Source: Xanthostigma xanthostigma (Eukaryota; Arthropoda; Insecta; Raphidioptera; Raphidiidae). Taken from it: 64,000 nucleotides of DNA. This document shows positions 44,531 through 54,491 of the stretch, in pieces. The notes under the pieces are model-generated. The model was given only the letters and a program-made list of their open reading frames with translations, did not search any database and was not told the origin of the DNA. Position numbers and translations under genes: made by a program. The DNA lies in contig OY754475.1 of NCBI GenBank assembly GCA_963575645.1, positions 22,420,509 through 22,484,508 on the forward strand. Reading direction: 5' to 3'. The first letter of the stretch is position 1, and the number at the start of each line of letters is the position of its first letter.

Positions 44531-45019
44531 GGCATTAAAATATTTAAAGATTTTAAGCGTCGTGCAAAAGCGCGGTCTTTAAATTATGACGAGATAACGC
44601 AAGCCGTTTTGGTAAAGTTCTAAATTACCATATCGCTTACCATAATTGCAGGGTAAGGCGGTGCCTACGTGATGTCGAGGTAACGAAACATTAATTGCAC
44701 TGTAAAATTACAACGGCAATCAAGTTTTTATGTCGGAGAAACAGAGAAACAAGCGGCCGCGTCATTTTAAACACAAATATTTATACAGGAGAACCACAAT
44801 TCGCGGACCACCGATGAATATAGGTATTTATTTTAAAATCGCCCTGCAGTCGGCTAACCGAAAAACAAGGGTCCCAATTTGGATTTTGTGTGAGTTGGCC
44901 CTGAGTACACAAAAAAAAAAGAAATCGATATTTTTTATTTTGAAACAATGTTTTCTGTAAAATCAATTTGTTGTTGTGAAAAGTTTATACTTTACAGGTT
45001 TTGCTAACAAACTATTTAG
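44531..45019. other. unassigned sequence
   Basis: A 76-codon frame near 44730 has no recognisable domain. Nothing else is supported. Confidence 0.3.
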
Positions 45020-45166
45020 CGTGATATTATATAGCCTATAGCCTTCCTCGATAAATGGGCTATTCAACAAAAAAAATGTTTTCAATTCGAACTAGTAGCT
45101 ACTGAGATTAGCGCGTTCAACCAAACAAATAAACAAACTTTTCAGCTTTATATATTAGTATATAGA
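45020..45166 (-). mobile_element. Helitron 5' fragment, family H2
   Basis: On minus it starts TCTATATACTAATATATAAA and continues with TTGGTTGAACGCGCTAATCT and AATAGCCCATTTATCGAGGA, stopping at the position that corresponds to about 17900 in the full copy. Confidence 0.7.
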
Positions 45167-45459
45167 TATACGCCGTAGGCAAAGATTTCAACGCTTACTG
45201 AAACGATATGCTGAAATACAAAGTGAAACACCCACTGAAATGAAGTTCGTCAGATCAGATGGAACGCCCCGAAGGTATAAATTCTTATTTAAACTCAACA
45301 ACTTTTTAAGTCTTTGAGATGTTTTTAATGTCCGTCGTGAAAATCTTCTATTGAAAGGGATAAATATAATCAGGTAGGCCGCCGAAATCGAGAAAAACAT
45401 TCCCAGGACCTAAGATATTTATAGATGAGCAAAGGACGCGCTAAATATATAGATTTTAA

Positions 45460-45990
45460 CAGCACTCGATATAACGACAAACTCCTTAAAACGTCGAAAT
45501 TACTTAACTATATAGTCGATTTACCTTGTTGCTCATACAATGATACACTCTAAATAACGACACGCCCACTCTAAATAACAACAACAATACGTCAGCATTA
45601 AAGCAATAAACAGTAATTGTTTGTTATTTTGTTGCTTTGTTGTCGGCGTCATGCGTACCGAAGATTATAAGAAATTCGTTCTTTTGTTTGTTGGGATTAT
45701 CTTTCATATGTTTAGCTCAGCTGCTTATCGATAAGTTATCATATTCTTAGTTGCCCACAAACTTGCAAAGAGTAAAAGAAAATCTTTGTGTATTGACGAA
45801 AAAGTTTTATTAATACGCGCAATAGAGGCGGGAGAAAAGATAAGTGGTGTTGGAAGACACTTTGGATTCAGTCGCTCGACCGAATCGACAATATGGAAGA
45901 ACGAATTAATGGATTATTTCTTCTCTCCGTTTAACGACAACTCTCAATAACGCCACAAAGTGCACAGTCATTTGAGCGTCGCTATATAAA
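45460..45990 (+). mobile_element. deleted Tigger/pogo-type transposon
   Basis: Left end CACTCGATATAACGACAAAC; right end (on minus) TTATATAGCGACGCTCAAAT followed by TAACGAC-type repeats (GTTTAACGACAACTCTCAAT at about 45930). Between them is the N-terminal transposase fragment at 45768-45950, which runs straight into the right terminus. The catalytic core has been deleted. Confidence 0.6.
45768..45950 (+). pseudogene. CENP-B/pogo-type transposase N-terminal HTH fragment
   Basis: An open frame to TAA at 45948-45950, with no ATG (open from 45735). The first 50 codons form a typical psq/CENP-B helix-turn-helix: KSKRKSL, then EKVLLIRAIEAGEKISGVGR and HFGFSRSTESTIWKN. This domain binds the terminal repeats of Tigger/pogo elements. 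The last 13 codons (MDYFFSPF...) are read out of the terminal repeat, so the DDE nuclease is absent. Family assignment is confident; function is not expected. Confidence 0.8.
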
Positions 45991-46400
45991 TAAATAAATA
46001 AATAACTTTATTTATATCGTACATATCTGTACATAATAGCGTCAACAAAATCATTTTACTTATTTCACAAATTCGCATGTCCTGTAAATAGAAGTACTTT
46101 CAAAATTTTGTTTTGAAAAGCTTTTTGCATACAATATTTTTTATTTTACCAGGTACTTTGTTAAATATTCGAATCATGGCATTGCGGGCACCCTTTTGAA
46201 CAACTGTGAGACGTGAACTTGCCAATAATTCTTATTTCTAATTTCATATTTAGACTGTATAATTTTTGCCTGCTTGTCGACACGTCAAACAGTTTTGAAA
46301 CAAAATTGGCACGTAGATATAGAAAGGTTCGCCAACCCTGGCATAGAACAAAGGAGAACATGTTTGGAAGCACCGTTTGAAATATAATTCGCATTAAGTT
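45985..46400 (-). pseudogene. LINE (non-LTR retrotransposon) 3' end
   Basis: On minus a broken frame reads YEIRNKN, then (after a frameshift) KGARNAMIRIFNKVPGKIKN and LFKTKF. This is the pattern of the last residues of Jockey/CR1-like reverse transcriptase proteins (RNK..., a-x-x-iyNkLP-x-x-Ik, lFK-x-x-Lk). It is followed by a short 3' untranslated region and an AATAAAGTTATTTATTTATT tail of the (TTTA)n type at 45988-46010. The 5' part is truncated near 46400. Clade not certain. Confidence 0.65.
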
Positions 46401-46694
46401 TGAATTTATAACTTTCCATAACCATTCGCGTCAGTATAGTTAGATAGAAAATGCATTATTATCAGGTGTGCTCACTGTATTATCGGCTCAGTGCAATATA
46501 CATTTATGTAGCGCCAAAGCCCACTAAATAATGGAATACTAGCGGCAGTGGCGTAGCGTCTAAAAATCTGACACACATTCAAAATCGATGTTTCATGAAG
46601 AGATTTTTTTCCACCAAAAAATACGTCCTGTTTTTTTTACATCGTCCTTTCTTAAAAAAAAAATCGACGTCGTTACGTCGTCATTTATGTAAAG

Positions 46695-47022
46695 AAAGTA
46701 GTCAGAGTGCCCGTCGGCAAAAATTTTATTGATACATATTCTCCCCAATCTTTTTATATGACTTCATTAGGCCTAGTCTGACACCTATTTCCTCTATGAC
46801 TTTTCTTGATTTTGGGGCGTTTTCCCTCTAAATTTTCCGAAAGATGTCGTTTTGACGACATGTGAAAATATATAGATACTGTTTGTTTTTTAATTGGATA
46901 GCTTAAAAACTTCAACCAAAACGCTAAAATAATGTTCTCTGACAAATAATATGAATTACCATTTAAAATGTCTGACACCTCGAATATGGTCGACATATTC
47001 GAGGTGTCAGACATTTTAAATA
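46695..47022 (-). mobile_element. palindrome-ended element, copy 2
   Basis: Inverted homologue of 18745-19078 with the same terminal palindrome (TGTCTGACACCTCGAATATG and mirror, 46965-47022). The palindrome carries an extra base in one arm. The internal frame on minus reads as in copy 1 but ends early at a TAA. Confidence 0.65.
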
Positions 47023-47552
47023 CATGGTACTATCCAATAGATACAAACAAATATTTGTATCTAGTAGAAAACGCTGCTTCTGACAGCACCACTATCGCGA
47101 GAATGGCGATTTTTTAACGCGTTTCTGTGAAAAACAAGCATTGGTTAGGGCGAAGCCGCGGGTAGAGACTAATATAAAAAACGAAATAAATAACGAGACA
47201 TTTTGTAAGCTAATGGTTACAAGCCCGCGTCTGTTCTATCGGAGGCTTTGTTATTATTTACAAAAAATGTTTGCAGTATTCTTATTGGAAGTACTGCCGC
47301 TGGGTATAGAGTATAGTACCAACTACCAACATAAAATATAATATTTCAAATGGTGGGCTTATTTAGCAGGTAACTAAATGAAAATGCAGCTCAAATTACG
47401 AGGCAAATTCTCGTTTTGAATGTCAGATTTACCGACTGAACAATATTAAATGCGCAACGTATGAATGGATTATTATAAATTCAATATTATTACAGTATTG
47501 AATTTGAACTGTTCAAACCGTATACTTGTCGAGCGTCTATAATCAATACATA
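47023..47552. other. unassigned, with a Helitron-like 3' scrap
   Basis: GGGCGAAGCCGCGGGTAGAG near 47139 resembles the 3' end of the H4/H5 Helitron-like families, without a CTAG end. ATACAAACAAATATTTGTAT at 47041-47060 is a palindrome. No gene is supported. Confidence 0.35.
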
Positions 47553-47950
47553 TAAAGGCCGCTGCACACGAGGCTGGATTTGCAGCTAGGTTCCTTGCTA
47601 GATTTCACTACTAGTTTTCTAGCGCTGGTTTTAGCTCTATGTGCTCGCTTGACACGAGACGTGACTACAAGCTTGCTCTGCAGTGATAGAACGGTAACAT
47701 TATTGTCTCTGAACAGAACACACACTATGGCACGGTGTTTGTGGGCGTTTGTTCAAGCCGCCCACGTGACAAGATACGGCTTCCTGATTGCTTATTGCTC
47801 ATACCTAGCAGCGGACTTAGCAAGAAAAATAGCCCCTGTTCTAATTCTTAAACCTATCTTGTCAGCTAGCAGCATTTCCAGCTTCGTACCCAGCCTACCG
47901 GCCAGCAGAAGTCCAAGCAGCGTTTCTAGCCTCGTGTGCAGCGGTCTTAA
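47553..47950. mobile_element. piggyBac-like MITE, copy C (compact, complete)
   Basis: Left AAGGCCGCTGCACACGAGGC and right inverse (GCCTCGTGTGCAGCGGTCTT) make clean termini; TTAA follows on the right. The interior contains GATACGGCTTCCTGATTGCT and GAAAAATAGCCCCTGTTCTA. This is the best reference copy of the family. A 208-codon frame running across it into 48206 is not a gene. Confidence 0.7.
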
Positions 47951-48054
47951 AATTTCGTCTGGTGTATGTCTATTTGTTCGATTCGTTAATTCGCGCAATT
48001 TAATATTTTTTTTTATACTGGCAAATAGCCCATTTTCGATCATTATTATGACAG

Positions 48055-48303
48055 TCAAGTGTGAACAACCAGTTGCGCCCGGCATTCAAGTACGGACAGT
48101 GGTGCCATCGGCCGAACAATTCGACCAACCTGTCCTCCGTCGACGTGTCCTCGACGCCGCGTCTTTATCTCGACAGCGGCACGAAGAGACGAGAGGCTAT
48201 TTTTAGCTCTCGGTGTTCCCTCATTTTATACGCACACACAGAGAGAGAGAGACTGAACGAGCCGCCGTCCTCGCGCCGCCCCGTCACTGCTATATACATA
48301 TAT
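48055..48303 (+). CDS. candidate coding exon, unrecognised
   Basis: The frame beginning at GTG 48061 (possible acceptor TTATGACAG just before 48055) stays open to 48303. From 48061 to about 48222 it has strong codon-like bias: 40 of 54 third positions are G or C by my hand count, in an otherwise AT-rich region. The product reads [20 protein letters not shown] and [20 protein letters not shown], serine/threonine-rich with no domain I know. After about 48240 it runs into (GA)n and (TA)n repeats, so the true 3' limit is unclear. A second frame beginning ATG at 48050 is also open to 48206 but lacks the bias. Could be a first or internal exon, or a remnant. Confidence 0.35.
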
Positions 48304-48331
48304 TGATATATATATATATATATACATATAT

Positions 48332-48415
<84 letters not shown>
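48293..48415. repeat. (TA)n microsatellite
   Basis: Almost pure TA for about 120 bases, with two TATATTGATATA interruptions near 48300 and 48330. It forms the left flank of the TIR element at 48414. Confidence 0.95.
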
Positions 48416-48417
<2 letters not shown>

Positions 48418-49097
48418 GGTGTCCCATTAAGAATGGGACATAGAACAACCGCAGATTCTCCAATTCAAAATAAAACGATTAAGCGAAATATGCTTAGATA
48501 AAATGTTACTCGTTTCCAAAATACGGTGTGTTGAAGTTGAAAACTGAAACACACACTTGTTAGTTTGTTGTAAAGTCATTGGTTTTCGAGATATTCGTAG
48601 TTAAAGATAGATAGACATGTACTTTTTATTTGTATTATTATTAATAATATTCATTTTTACAATTTTGTCTTAAAAAAACTACGAATATCTCGAAAACCAA
48701 TGACTTTACAACAAACTAACAAGTGTACATTATTGACTTAGAAAATATCAAAAAAATAAAATTATAGTCAATATTAAAATTTAGACAGCGGCGTAACATT
48801 TAGAAGGGGTACAAGCATTACTTACTCCTGCCGTACGCCACTGGTAGAGCGTACTGAACTATTTTTTTTGTTGTTAGGTGCATTTTATGATATTTAACAA
48901 GTGTGCCGATTTGAGTAAAATTATACGGTGTATTAAAAAAATTATGGACATTAATAATTTTTCAGTTTTCAACTTCAACACACCGTATTTCGGAAACGAG
49001 TAACATTTTATCTAAGCATATTTCGCTTAATCGTTTTATTTTGAATTGGAGAATCTGCGGTTGTTCTATGTCCCATTCTTAATGGGACACCCTGTAT
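48414..49097. mobile_element. TIR element with nested inner inverted repeat
   Basis: Outer arms of about 137 bp: 48414-48550 (ACAGGGTGTCCCATTAAGAA...) and 48961-49097 as its inverse. An inner pair of about 50 bp (CACTTGTTAGTTTGTTGTAA near 48554 and its inverse ending near 48724) lies between. GACACCCTGTATATA closes the right edge, so the element sits in TA-rich target DNA. No transposase. Confidence 0.8.
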
Positions 49098-49229
49098 ATA
49101 CAATGTTTAACGTACTTACGACACGACGTTCGTACAGGTGATTAAAATGTATACACAATAAAAAGAAGATTAATAGAGATTATGGAAATTGTTGCGCGGC
49201 GCGTATCTGCGAAACGCGGTCCCGTTTCT

Positions 49230-49625
49230 TACACCATATAACAAGACACCCTTCTCTTACACCACGCGAAACAAGACACCCGTCTTTTGCACCGCGCACG
49301 AGACACCCGTTTCTTACGACACACACAAATGGACATCCGGCTCTTACGCCACACACACAAGACACCCGTTTCTTACACCACACACAACAAGACACCCGTT
49401 TCTTACACCACACACAACAAGACACCCGTTTCTTACACCACATATAACAAGACACCCGTTTCTTACACCACACACAACAAGACACCCTTCTCTTACACCA
49501 CGCGAAACAAGACACCCGTCTTTTGCATCGCGCACAAGACACCCGGCTCTTACGCCACACACAACAAGACACCCGGCTCTTACGCCACACACAACAAGAC
49601 ACCCGTCTCTTACACCACGTCCGAT
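49230..49625. repeat. 30-bp minisatellite, about 13 units
   Basis: The unit TTACACCACACACAACAAGA plus CACCCGTTTC repeats every 30 bases with variants (CGCGAAAC, CACAAATGG). Because 30 is a multiple of three, several frames on both strands stay open for 80-149 codons (for example plus HNKTPVSYTT repeated, minus CCVWCKKRVS repeated). No flanking start, signal peptide or non-repetitive coding sequence favours any of them. Two stray units lie near 49920-49960. Confidence 0.9.
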
Positions 49626-51002
49626 TTCACCGTACTAGAAATCTACTAATCATTAAAATGGATAGTTATGGGATCGGTAACGAAATGTTTATCTCGAAAT
49701 ATCAAGTCAAGGCCACTGTCGAAATTGGCGCAACGGCGGGGTGTTGAAGTGCAATTAGAAAAAACCACTTGCTGTAGTCCAAACGAAGGTTACAAACATA
49801 CATACATACAAACTTACAAGTGAAGTTAATATAAAGCGTGTAAAAAATAGATTTTGGAACCCACGTCGTCGAAACGCAAAAACAACGCAATTTGTTTCCT
49901 GAAACAATCATCGATGCGAGGCCCTTCTCTTACGCCATACAGAGACCCGTGTCTTACATCATTTACGATCGCGACGCTGACATTTTAACGATATTCCGGT
50001 AGGAGGTTTTGTGAACAAAGGTAAGAAACATATTTTTTTATGAAAATATTTTTTTTCGTATTTGTGGCGCACAAAAAAGAACACTCCCCCCCGTTGCTCG
50101 CAATATCGTGTTTCACAGCGTCCCAATTGTTCCGCTAACTGAATTATTCGATACGCAGGCGACGTCGTTGCTCTTGACGTCTCGTTAAAAAAATAGCCGG
50201 AATAATTGTAAGAAAATAACTCGCGTTTCAATAAGTAGCTACTCTCATTACATAGCGAGTTGCTCACCTTTTCTTGAATAATAGACTCGCCCATTTCTTA
50301 ACAGATTGCGGTTAAGAGGAGCTGAAAAAGATATATTCAAGAGATATATGCTATAACGATGTTTTTTTATATAATTATGGTATACTTTTCATAACGGCTT
50401 ATTATTCTATTTATTATTTCAAGAAAGTTTCGTCGAAAATTTATTTTTCTAAACTTTACAGTTTCGGAAATATTTTGAAAATAAAAAAAAATCAGCCGCT
50501 CTTTTATTTTAAACTAGTTCGGCATGCATAGATATTACATATTATGTACGTAACCATGGCAACGAATAGCAAATATCATATTGAATACTAGCCATTACCC
50601 GCGTCACCTCACACGATATCAAAAACTTTATTTTTATTATTATAATCAAATGTCAAATTTTTTAAGTTGGAATGGTCCCGTCGCCCAATTGGCTGGAATT
50701 TTTTTTCTATTACAACAGTGTTCGGTTACAAATATATCTCTTGAATACTGCAAACAAATAACCCTTCTTCCCTCCATAATTATAAAAAAATTGAGGTAAA
50801 GCGCGTGAGTGTTGCAGACAGTAATTAAATTTGTCTAAGCAACTTTGTTAATTTATACATCTCATGGTGAATTACTTGCGACGCAAAACTTATCCGAAAC
50901 CTTGTCGACTTATTTTGTACACGCAGTCTGCCGACCGTAATTTATTATTCAGAATTTGGTTGCCTTAATACAACGATAAATAATTTAAATGTCTCCTAGA
51001 TC
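49626..51002. other. unassigned sequence
   Basis: No gene, array or element boundary is supported. TACATACATACA occurs near 49797. Confidence 0.3.
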
Positions 51003-51060
51003 AGGGATTGTGAACGCATGGCACGCGTGCCACAGGAGGCACGGCATTGATTGAGGAGCA
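51003..51060 (+). mobile_element. hAT-like terminus fragment
   Basis: CAGGGATTGTGAACGCATGG followed by CACGCGTGCCACAGG recalls hAT termini of the CAG-GGGTTCTCAAA...GGCACGCGTGCC kind. No partner found. Confidence 0.4.
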
Positions 51061-51189
51061 AAATAGAAACAATTACAAAATTATTCTAGACGTCGAAAGA
51101 AATTAAAATTAAGCGCTAGACAACCGAGGTAATTGGCACCTACACAGCTCTTGTAAGAATTCGAGTGAATCAATCTCTATAATAATATA

Positions 51190-51645
51190 TACAGGGTGAG
51201 TTTTAAGTTGATGCTTTTTTTTACAGCGTGTAAAAATCAAATAGACGAGCAAATATTTCAAATAGTTTTTTTATCAAAACTCAAAAATAAGAGAGAAACA
51301 GCCTTTCGAAGTTTAAATAAATTTTATTAAATTTTCTTTAATTTTGAGGTCGGTCCTGGGGTTATATTATGTCACTATGGAAATAAGTTGTTATTATCAA
51401 GTATGTGTATTGTTCTGTTTTTGAACAATTTCTGTGAATACTTGATAATAATAACATATTTCCATAGTGACATAATATAATCCCAGGACCGACCTCAAAA
51501 TTTACTAAAATTTATTTAAACTTCGAAAGGCTGTTTCTCTCTTATTTTTGAGTTTTGATAAAAAAACTATTTGAAATATTTGCTCGTCTATTTGATTTTT
51601 ACACGCTGTAAAAAAAGCATCAACTTAAAACTCACCTGTATAGCT
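51190..51645. mobile_element. foldback element family W, near-perfect palindrome
   Basis: Arms of about 200 bp run from ACAGGGTGAGTTTTAAGTTG (left) to its inverse ending AACTCACCTGTATAGC (right). The centre lies around 51410-51455, where CAAGTATGTGTATTGTTC faces a diverged mirror. Few arm differences are visible (for example AAATTTTCTTTAATTTTGAG against AAAATTTACTAAAATTT). No coding content. A half copy lies at 40690. Confidence 0.85.
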
Positions 51646-51966
51646 GAAGAGTCTGTTTGTTTATTTGTTTGAACGCGGTAATCTCAGGAAGTACTGGTTC
51701 GAATTGAAAATTATTTTGTTTGTTGAATAGCCCATTTATCGAGGAAGGCTATAGGCTATATAATATCACGCTACGACCAATAGGAGCGGAGCATCAATGA
51801 AAAATGTATCTCAAAATTTGTCCGTCCGACAAAAACTTTTGAACGGTAACTCCGATCATCATGAAATTTGGACACAGCATGCATCTCGGTAAACCAAGAT
51901 GAATGTGCGTACTCATGTCTTCCATTCGTTCTTTTGCACCCGGGTTAAGCCGAGCGGGACCGCTAG
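51637..51966 (+). mobile_element. non-autonomous Helitron, family H2
   Basis: AGCTGAAGAGTCTGTTTGTT at the start (the TCTATACTAATA tip is lost), CACGCTACGACCAATAGGAG and CATCATGAAATTTGGACACA inside, GGGACCGCTAG at the end (CTAG 51963-51966) then T. It directly abuts the foldback element, whose insertion or joining may have removed the 5' tip. Confidence 0.75.
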
Positions 51967-52392
51967 TCTACAATAATATAATTCTTCCCGTTTTCGAGTG
52001 AATCAGTGTCAGGAGTGATTCGACACGACGCCGCCAGGCTTCGGCAGCGTGACGGGAGACGGCGTTCATTCAAACAATTAGTTTCATTTTGTTTTACCGA
52101 CCGAGATAAATGAGAAGAACGACAGGTCGGGACGTCGCGACGGCGGGGGGAAAGAAAGTGAGTCCTTTGCTAAATAAGATAAATAGAATTAAATAGCTCG
52201 ACGCGGACTGCCTTTCATAATATGAAATAATAATAATAGCGTCTTCTTCTCAAAGTTGCTTTATGAGTTACGCGGTTTTTCTAATTATCACTCCTTTTAT
52301 TACGACATTTTAGAGGAACAACTTTATCGTTTAAAACTAATCAGATTTACGGAATCAAACATATTCGATTCTTTCTACCAGACTATATTATA
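51967..52392. other. unassigned sequence
   Basis: GC-richer near 52020-52150 (GACGCCGCCAGGCTTCGGC, GTCGCGACGGCGGGGGG). No coding frame or element end is supported. Confidence 0.3.
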
Positions 52393-52814
52393 ATAGCCGT
52401 TACCCGCGGCTTTGCCCACGAATGAAATAAAACACGGATGCATTCCCATTATTCACGTGATCAACGTCCTGACACATTTGGAAAATTACGCCCCTGTTGA
52501 TTTTTAGACTCTTTTACCCTCTGAAAGGGTTGTTTTTTGAAAAAGCATGAAACACATATTTATCTACTTGTTGACAGGAGTAATCCTGCGCATTTTCGAA
52601 TTGATTATATGATTTCTCTATGCAAATTTTGAACCCCCGTTACACCCTTTTAGGGGCTTAATTTTCAAAAATCCGTTCTTAGCGGATACCTATACGTCAT
52701 AAAACTATCTGTGTGCCAAATTTCAGCACAATCCGTCCAGTGGTTTGAGCTGTGCGTTGATAGATAAGTCAGTCAGTGAGTCAGTTACGGTTTTCTTCAT
52801 TTTATATATTTAGA
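52393..52814 (-). mobile_element. Helitron-like element, family H4
   Basis: On minus it starts TCTAAATATATAAAATGAAG, continues with GATAGTTTTATGACG and GGGTGTAACGGGGGTTCAAA, and ends GCAAAGCCGCGGGTAACGGC followed by TATT, near the expected CTAG position. A 5' fragment of the same family lies at 59576-59771. Confidence 0.6.
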
Positions 52815-53449
52815 TATACCTAATATGAGTTCTCTTGATATGGTAGCTATCATTAATGCACTATAGAAAATCTTTCCACATCAAATGCTCTTCCTCCGGT
52901 CTATGTTGCATTTTATGTGGAACGATTTTCTATAAAGCACTAATGATTTCCACAGAAAAACGCATGTATACCTAAATTGTATTTTAAATTAAATTCCCTG
53001 TAGAATCGACTGTTTATATACCTAGTATTAATATTGAACCCGTCAACATAGTAAATAATACAAAATAAAAATAAGCGGATTTTCAAAGATAACATTCACG
53101 AAAAAAAAACTTATAAAGCAACTAGAACGGCCCGTCACTAAAATAAATATAAAAAAGATAAACGAAACATAAAAAATAAACGACAAATTACGGAATAACT
53201 AAGAGGATTTGTGTAACGATAACAATAGCAAAACATTTTTAAAAAAAAAATACAAAACACAATCGTCAGTGAAACAAGTGAGTTATCTATTGCCAATCGT
53301 ACCTATATATAACTATACTTCATTCGTTGATATCCAAGCTCCCACCAAACAAAAGCCTACCGAACACTACTTTTTTATTTGTGAATTTACTAGACACAAC
53401 GTGACGGAGAACATTACATTGACGGCACATCATTCACTTTTTTTAATCA
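52815..53449. other. unassigned sequence
   Basis: GATGTGGAAAGATTTTCTA on minus near 52868 and TGGAACGATTTTCTATA near 52918 form a loose inverted pair. An 82-codon frame near 53209 has no domain. No gene is called. Confidence 0.3.
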
Positions 53450-53720
53450 CTTTCTAACCAACTTCAAAAAAGGAGGAGGTTCTATGTTCGACTGTATATT
53501 ATTATTTTTTTTTAAGTATGTTCATCGATTTCTCCGTCAATAATTATGGACCGATTTTCAAAATTTTTTTTTATTCGAAAGAGTGCACTTCCGAGCAGGT
53601 CCCATCGGAACCAAGTCAGGATCTGATGGTGGAATCCGGAGAAATCGAGGGAAACTCTTAAATTTCAAAGGCACGCATGCTTGGCCTACCCATTGCAATA
53701 CTTTATCTAACACTAAAAAG
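53450..53720. repeat. dispersed repeat of the AACCGACTTCAAAAAAGGAGG type
   Basis: ACCAACTTCAAAAAAGGAGG, GAGGTTCTATGTTCGACTGT and CGATTTCTCCGTC are a block I know from many lepidopteran genomes. A recognition from memory; the element class is uncertain. Confidence 0.5.
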
Positions 53721-53721
53721 A

Positions 53722-53995
53722 GAAACATAAAATATTTTTAACAAAAAAAAATTGAACCGACTTCAAAACATGCACTAAAAAGTAAAAAATAATCATTATT
53801 GTTATTTTTGGAGTCGGTGTCAGCCAAAATGAAATCTATTCCGAGAACTATAGAGACATGCAAGATGTAAATTGCTACTTTCGAATTCCGATGTGACACC
53901 GACTCCAAAAATAACAATAATGATTATTTTTTACTTTTTAGTGCATATTTTGAAGTCGGTTCAATTTTTTTTTGTTAAAAATATTTTATTTCACG
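53722..53995. mobile_element. inverted repeat with about 100-bp arms
   Basis: AATTGAACCGACTTCAAAAC, GCACTAAAAAGTAAAAAATA and ATCATTATTGTTATTTTTGG (53745-53812) are mirrored at 53896-53970, with a 70-base spacer. The outer edges share the ACCGACTTC block with the adjoining repeat, so it may be a head-to-head pair of repeat ends. Confidence 0.7.
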
Positions 53996-54429
53996 TGAAA
54001 ACGTCTATTCGCTCGGGCTGCGACATATTCATTACTAATTCGTACGTGCGGATAAAAGAAGCAGTACTGTACCGTGTTTTCTAAAAACGTCGATGCGCTG
54101 ATTAATCATAAAGCTCGATTATTTAGGTAATTGAATTACAGATAAATGAACGGAGTTAGATGCCTCACGATTTAAAAGTGCGAACAGCAACAAACAAGAG
54201 GCGTCTGCACTATGAAAATGCCTCCGGGAACTCGTTAAAAACTGTAGGTTTTAATTAAAAGTTGCATTTCCGACCGGGAAATAAAACAATTGCATGACCA
54301 TATAGCATTTACAGATATATATATCGATTGAGTTTTAAATATCGCTAATTATTGACAGTTTCAGTGTCGGCTCGTCACGCTGGGAATAAGCATTGAGTCG
54401 TTAGCTTTTCGCTTCTTTATCGCCTCCCT

Positions 54430-54491
54430 GAAACGTCTAATGGCGCGTCTGGTTGGGAGTAAAACCGTGCAATTGGTGCGACACTTTAATA
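54430..54491 (+). repeat. repeat family Y, copy 4, left part
   Basis: GGTTGGGAGTAAAACCGTGC and GGTGCGACACTTTAAT match 34160-34205. The family then resumes at 56476 after an insertion. Confidence 0.6.

Noticed and set aside
47580-48206. 208-codon open frame, the longest in the window
   Set aside because: The first 370 bases lie in the piggyBac-like MITE. The last part overlaps the candidate exon in a frame that lacks its third-position bias. The openness is coincidental.
49180-49650. Overlapping frames of 74-149 codons on both strands encoding ten-residue repeats
   Set aside because: All are produced by a 30-bp minisatellite whose period is a multiple of three. No unique coding sequence flanks it.
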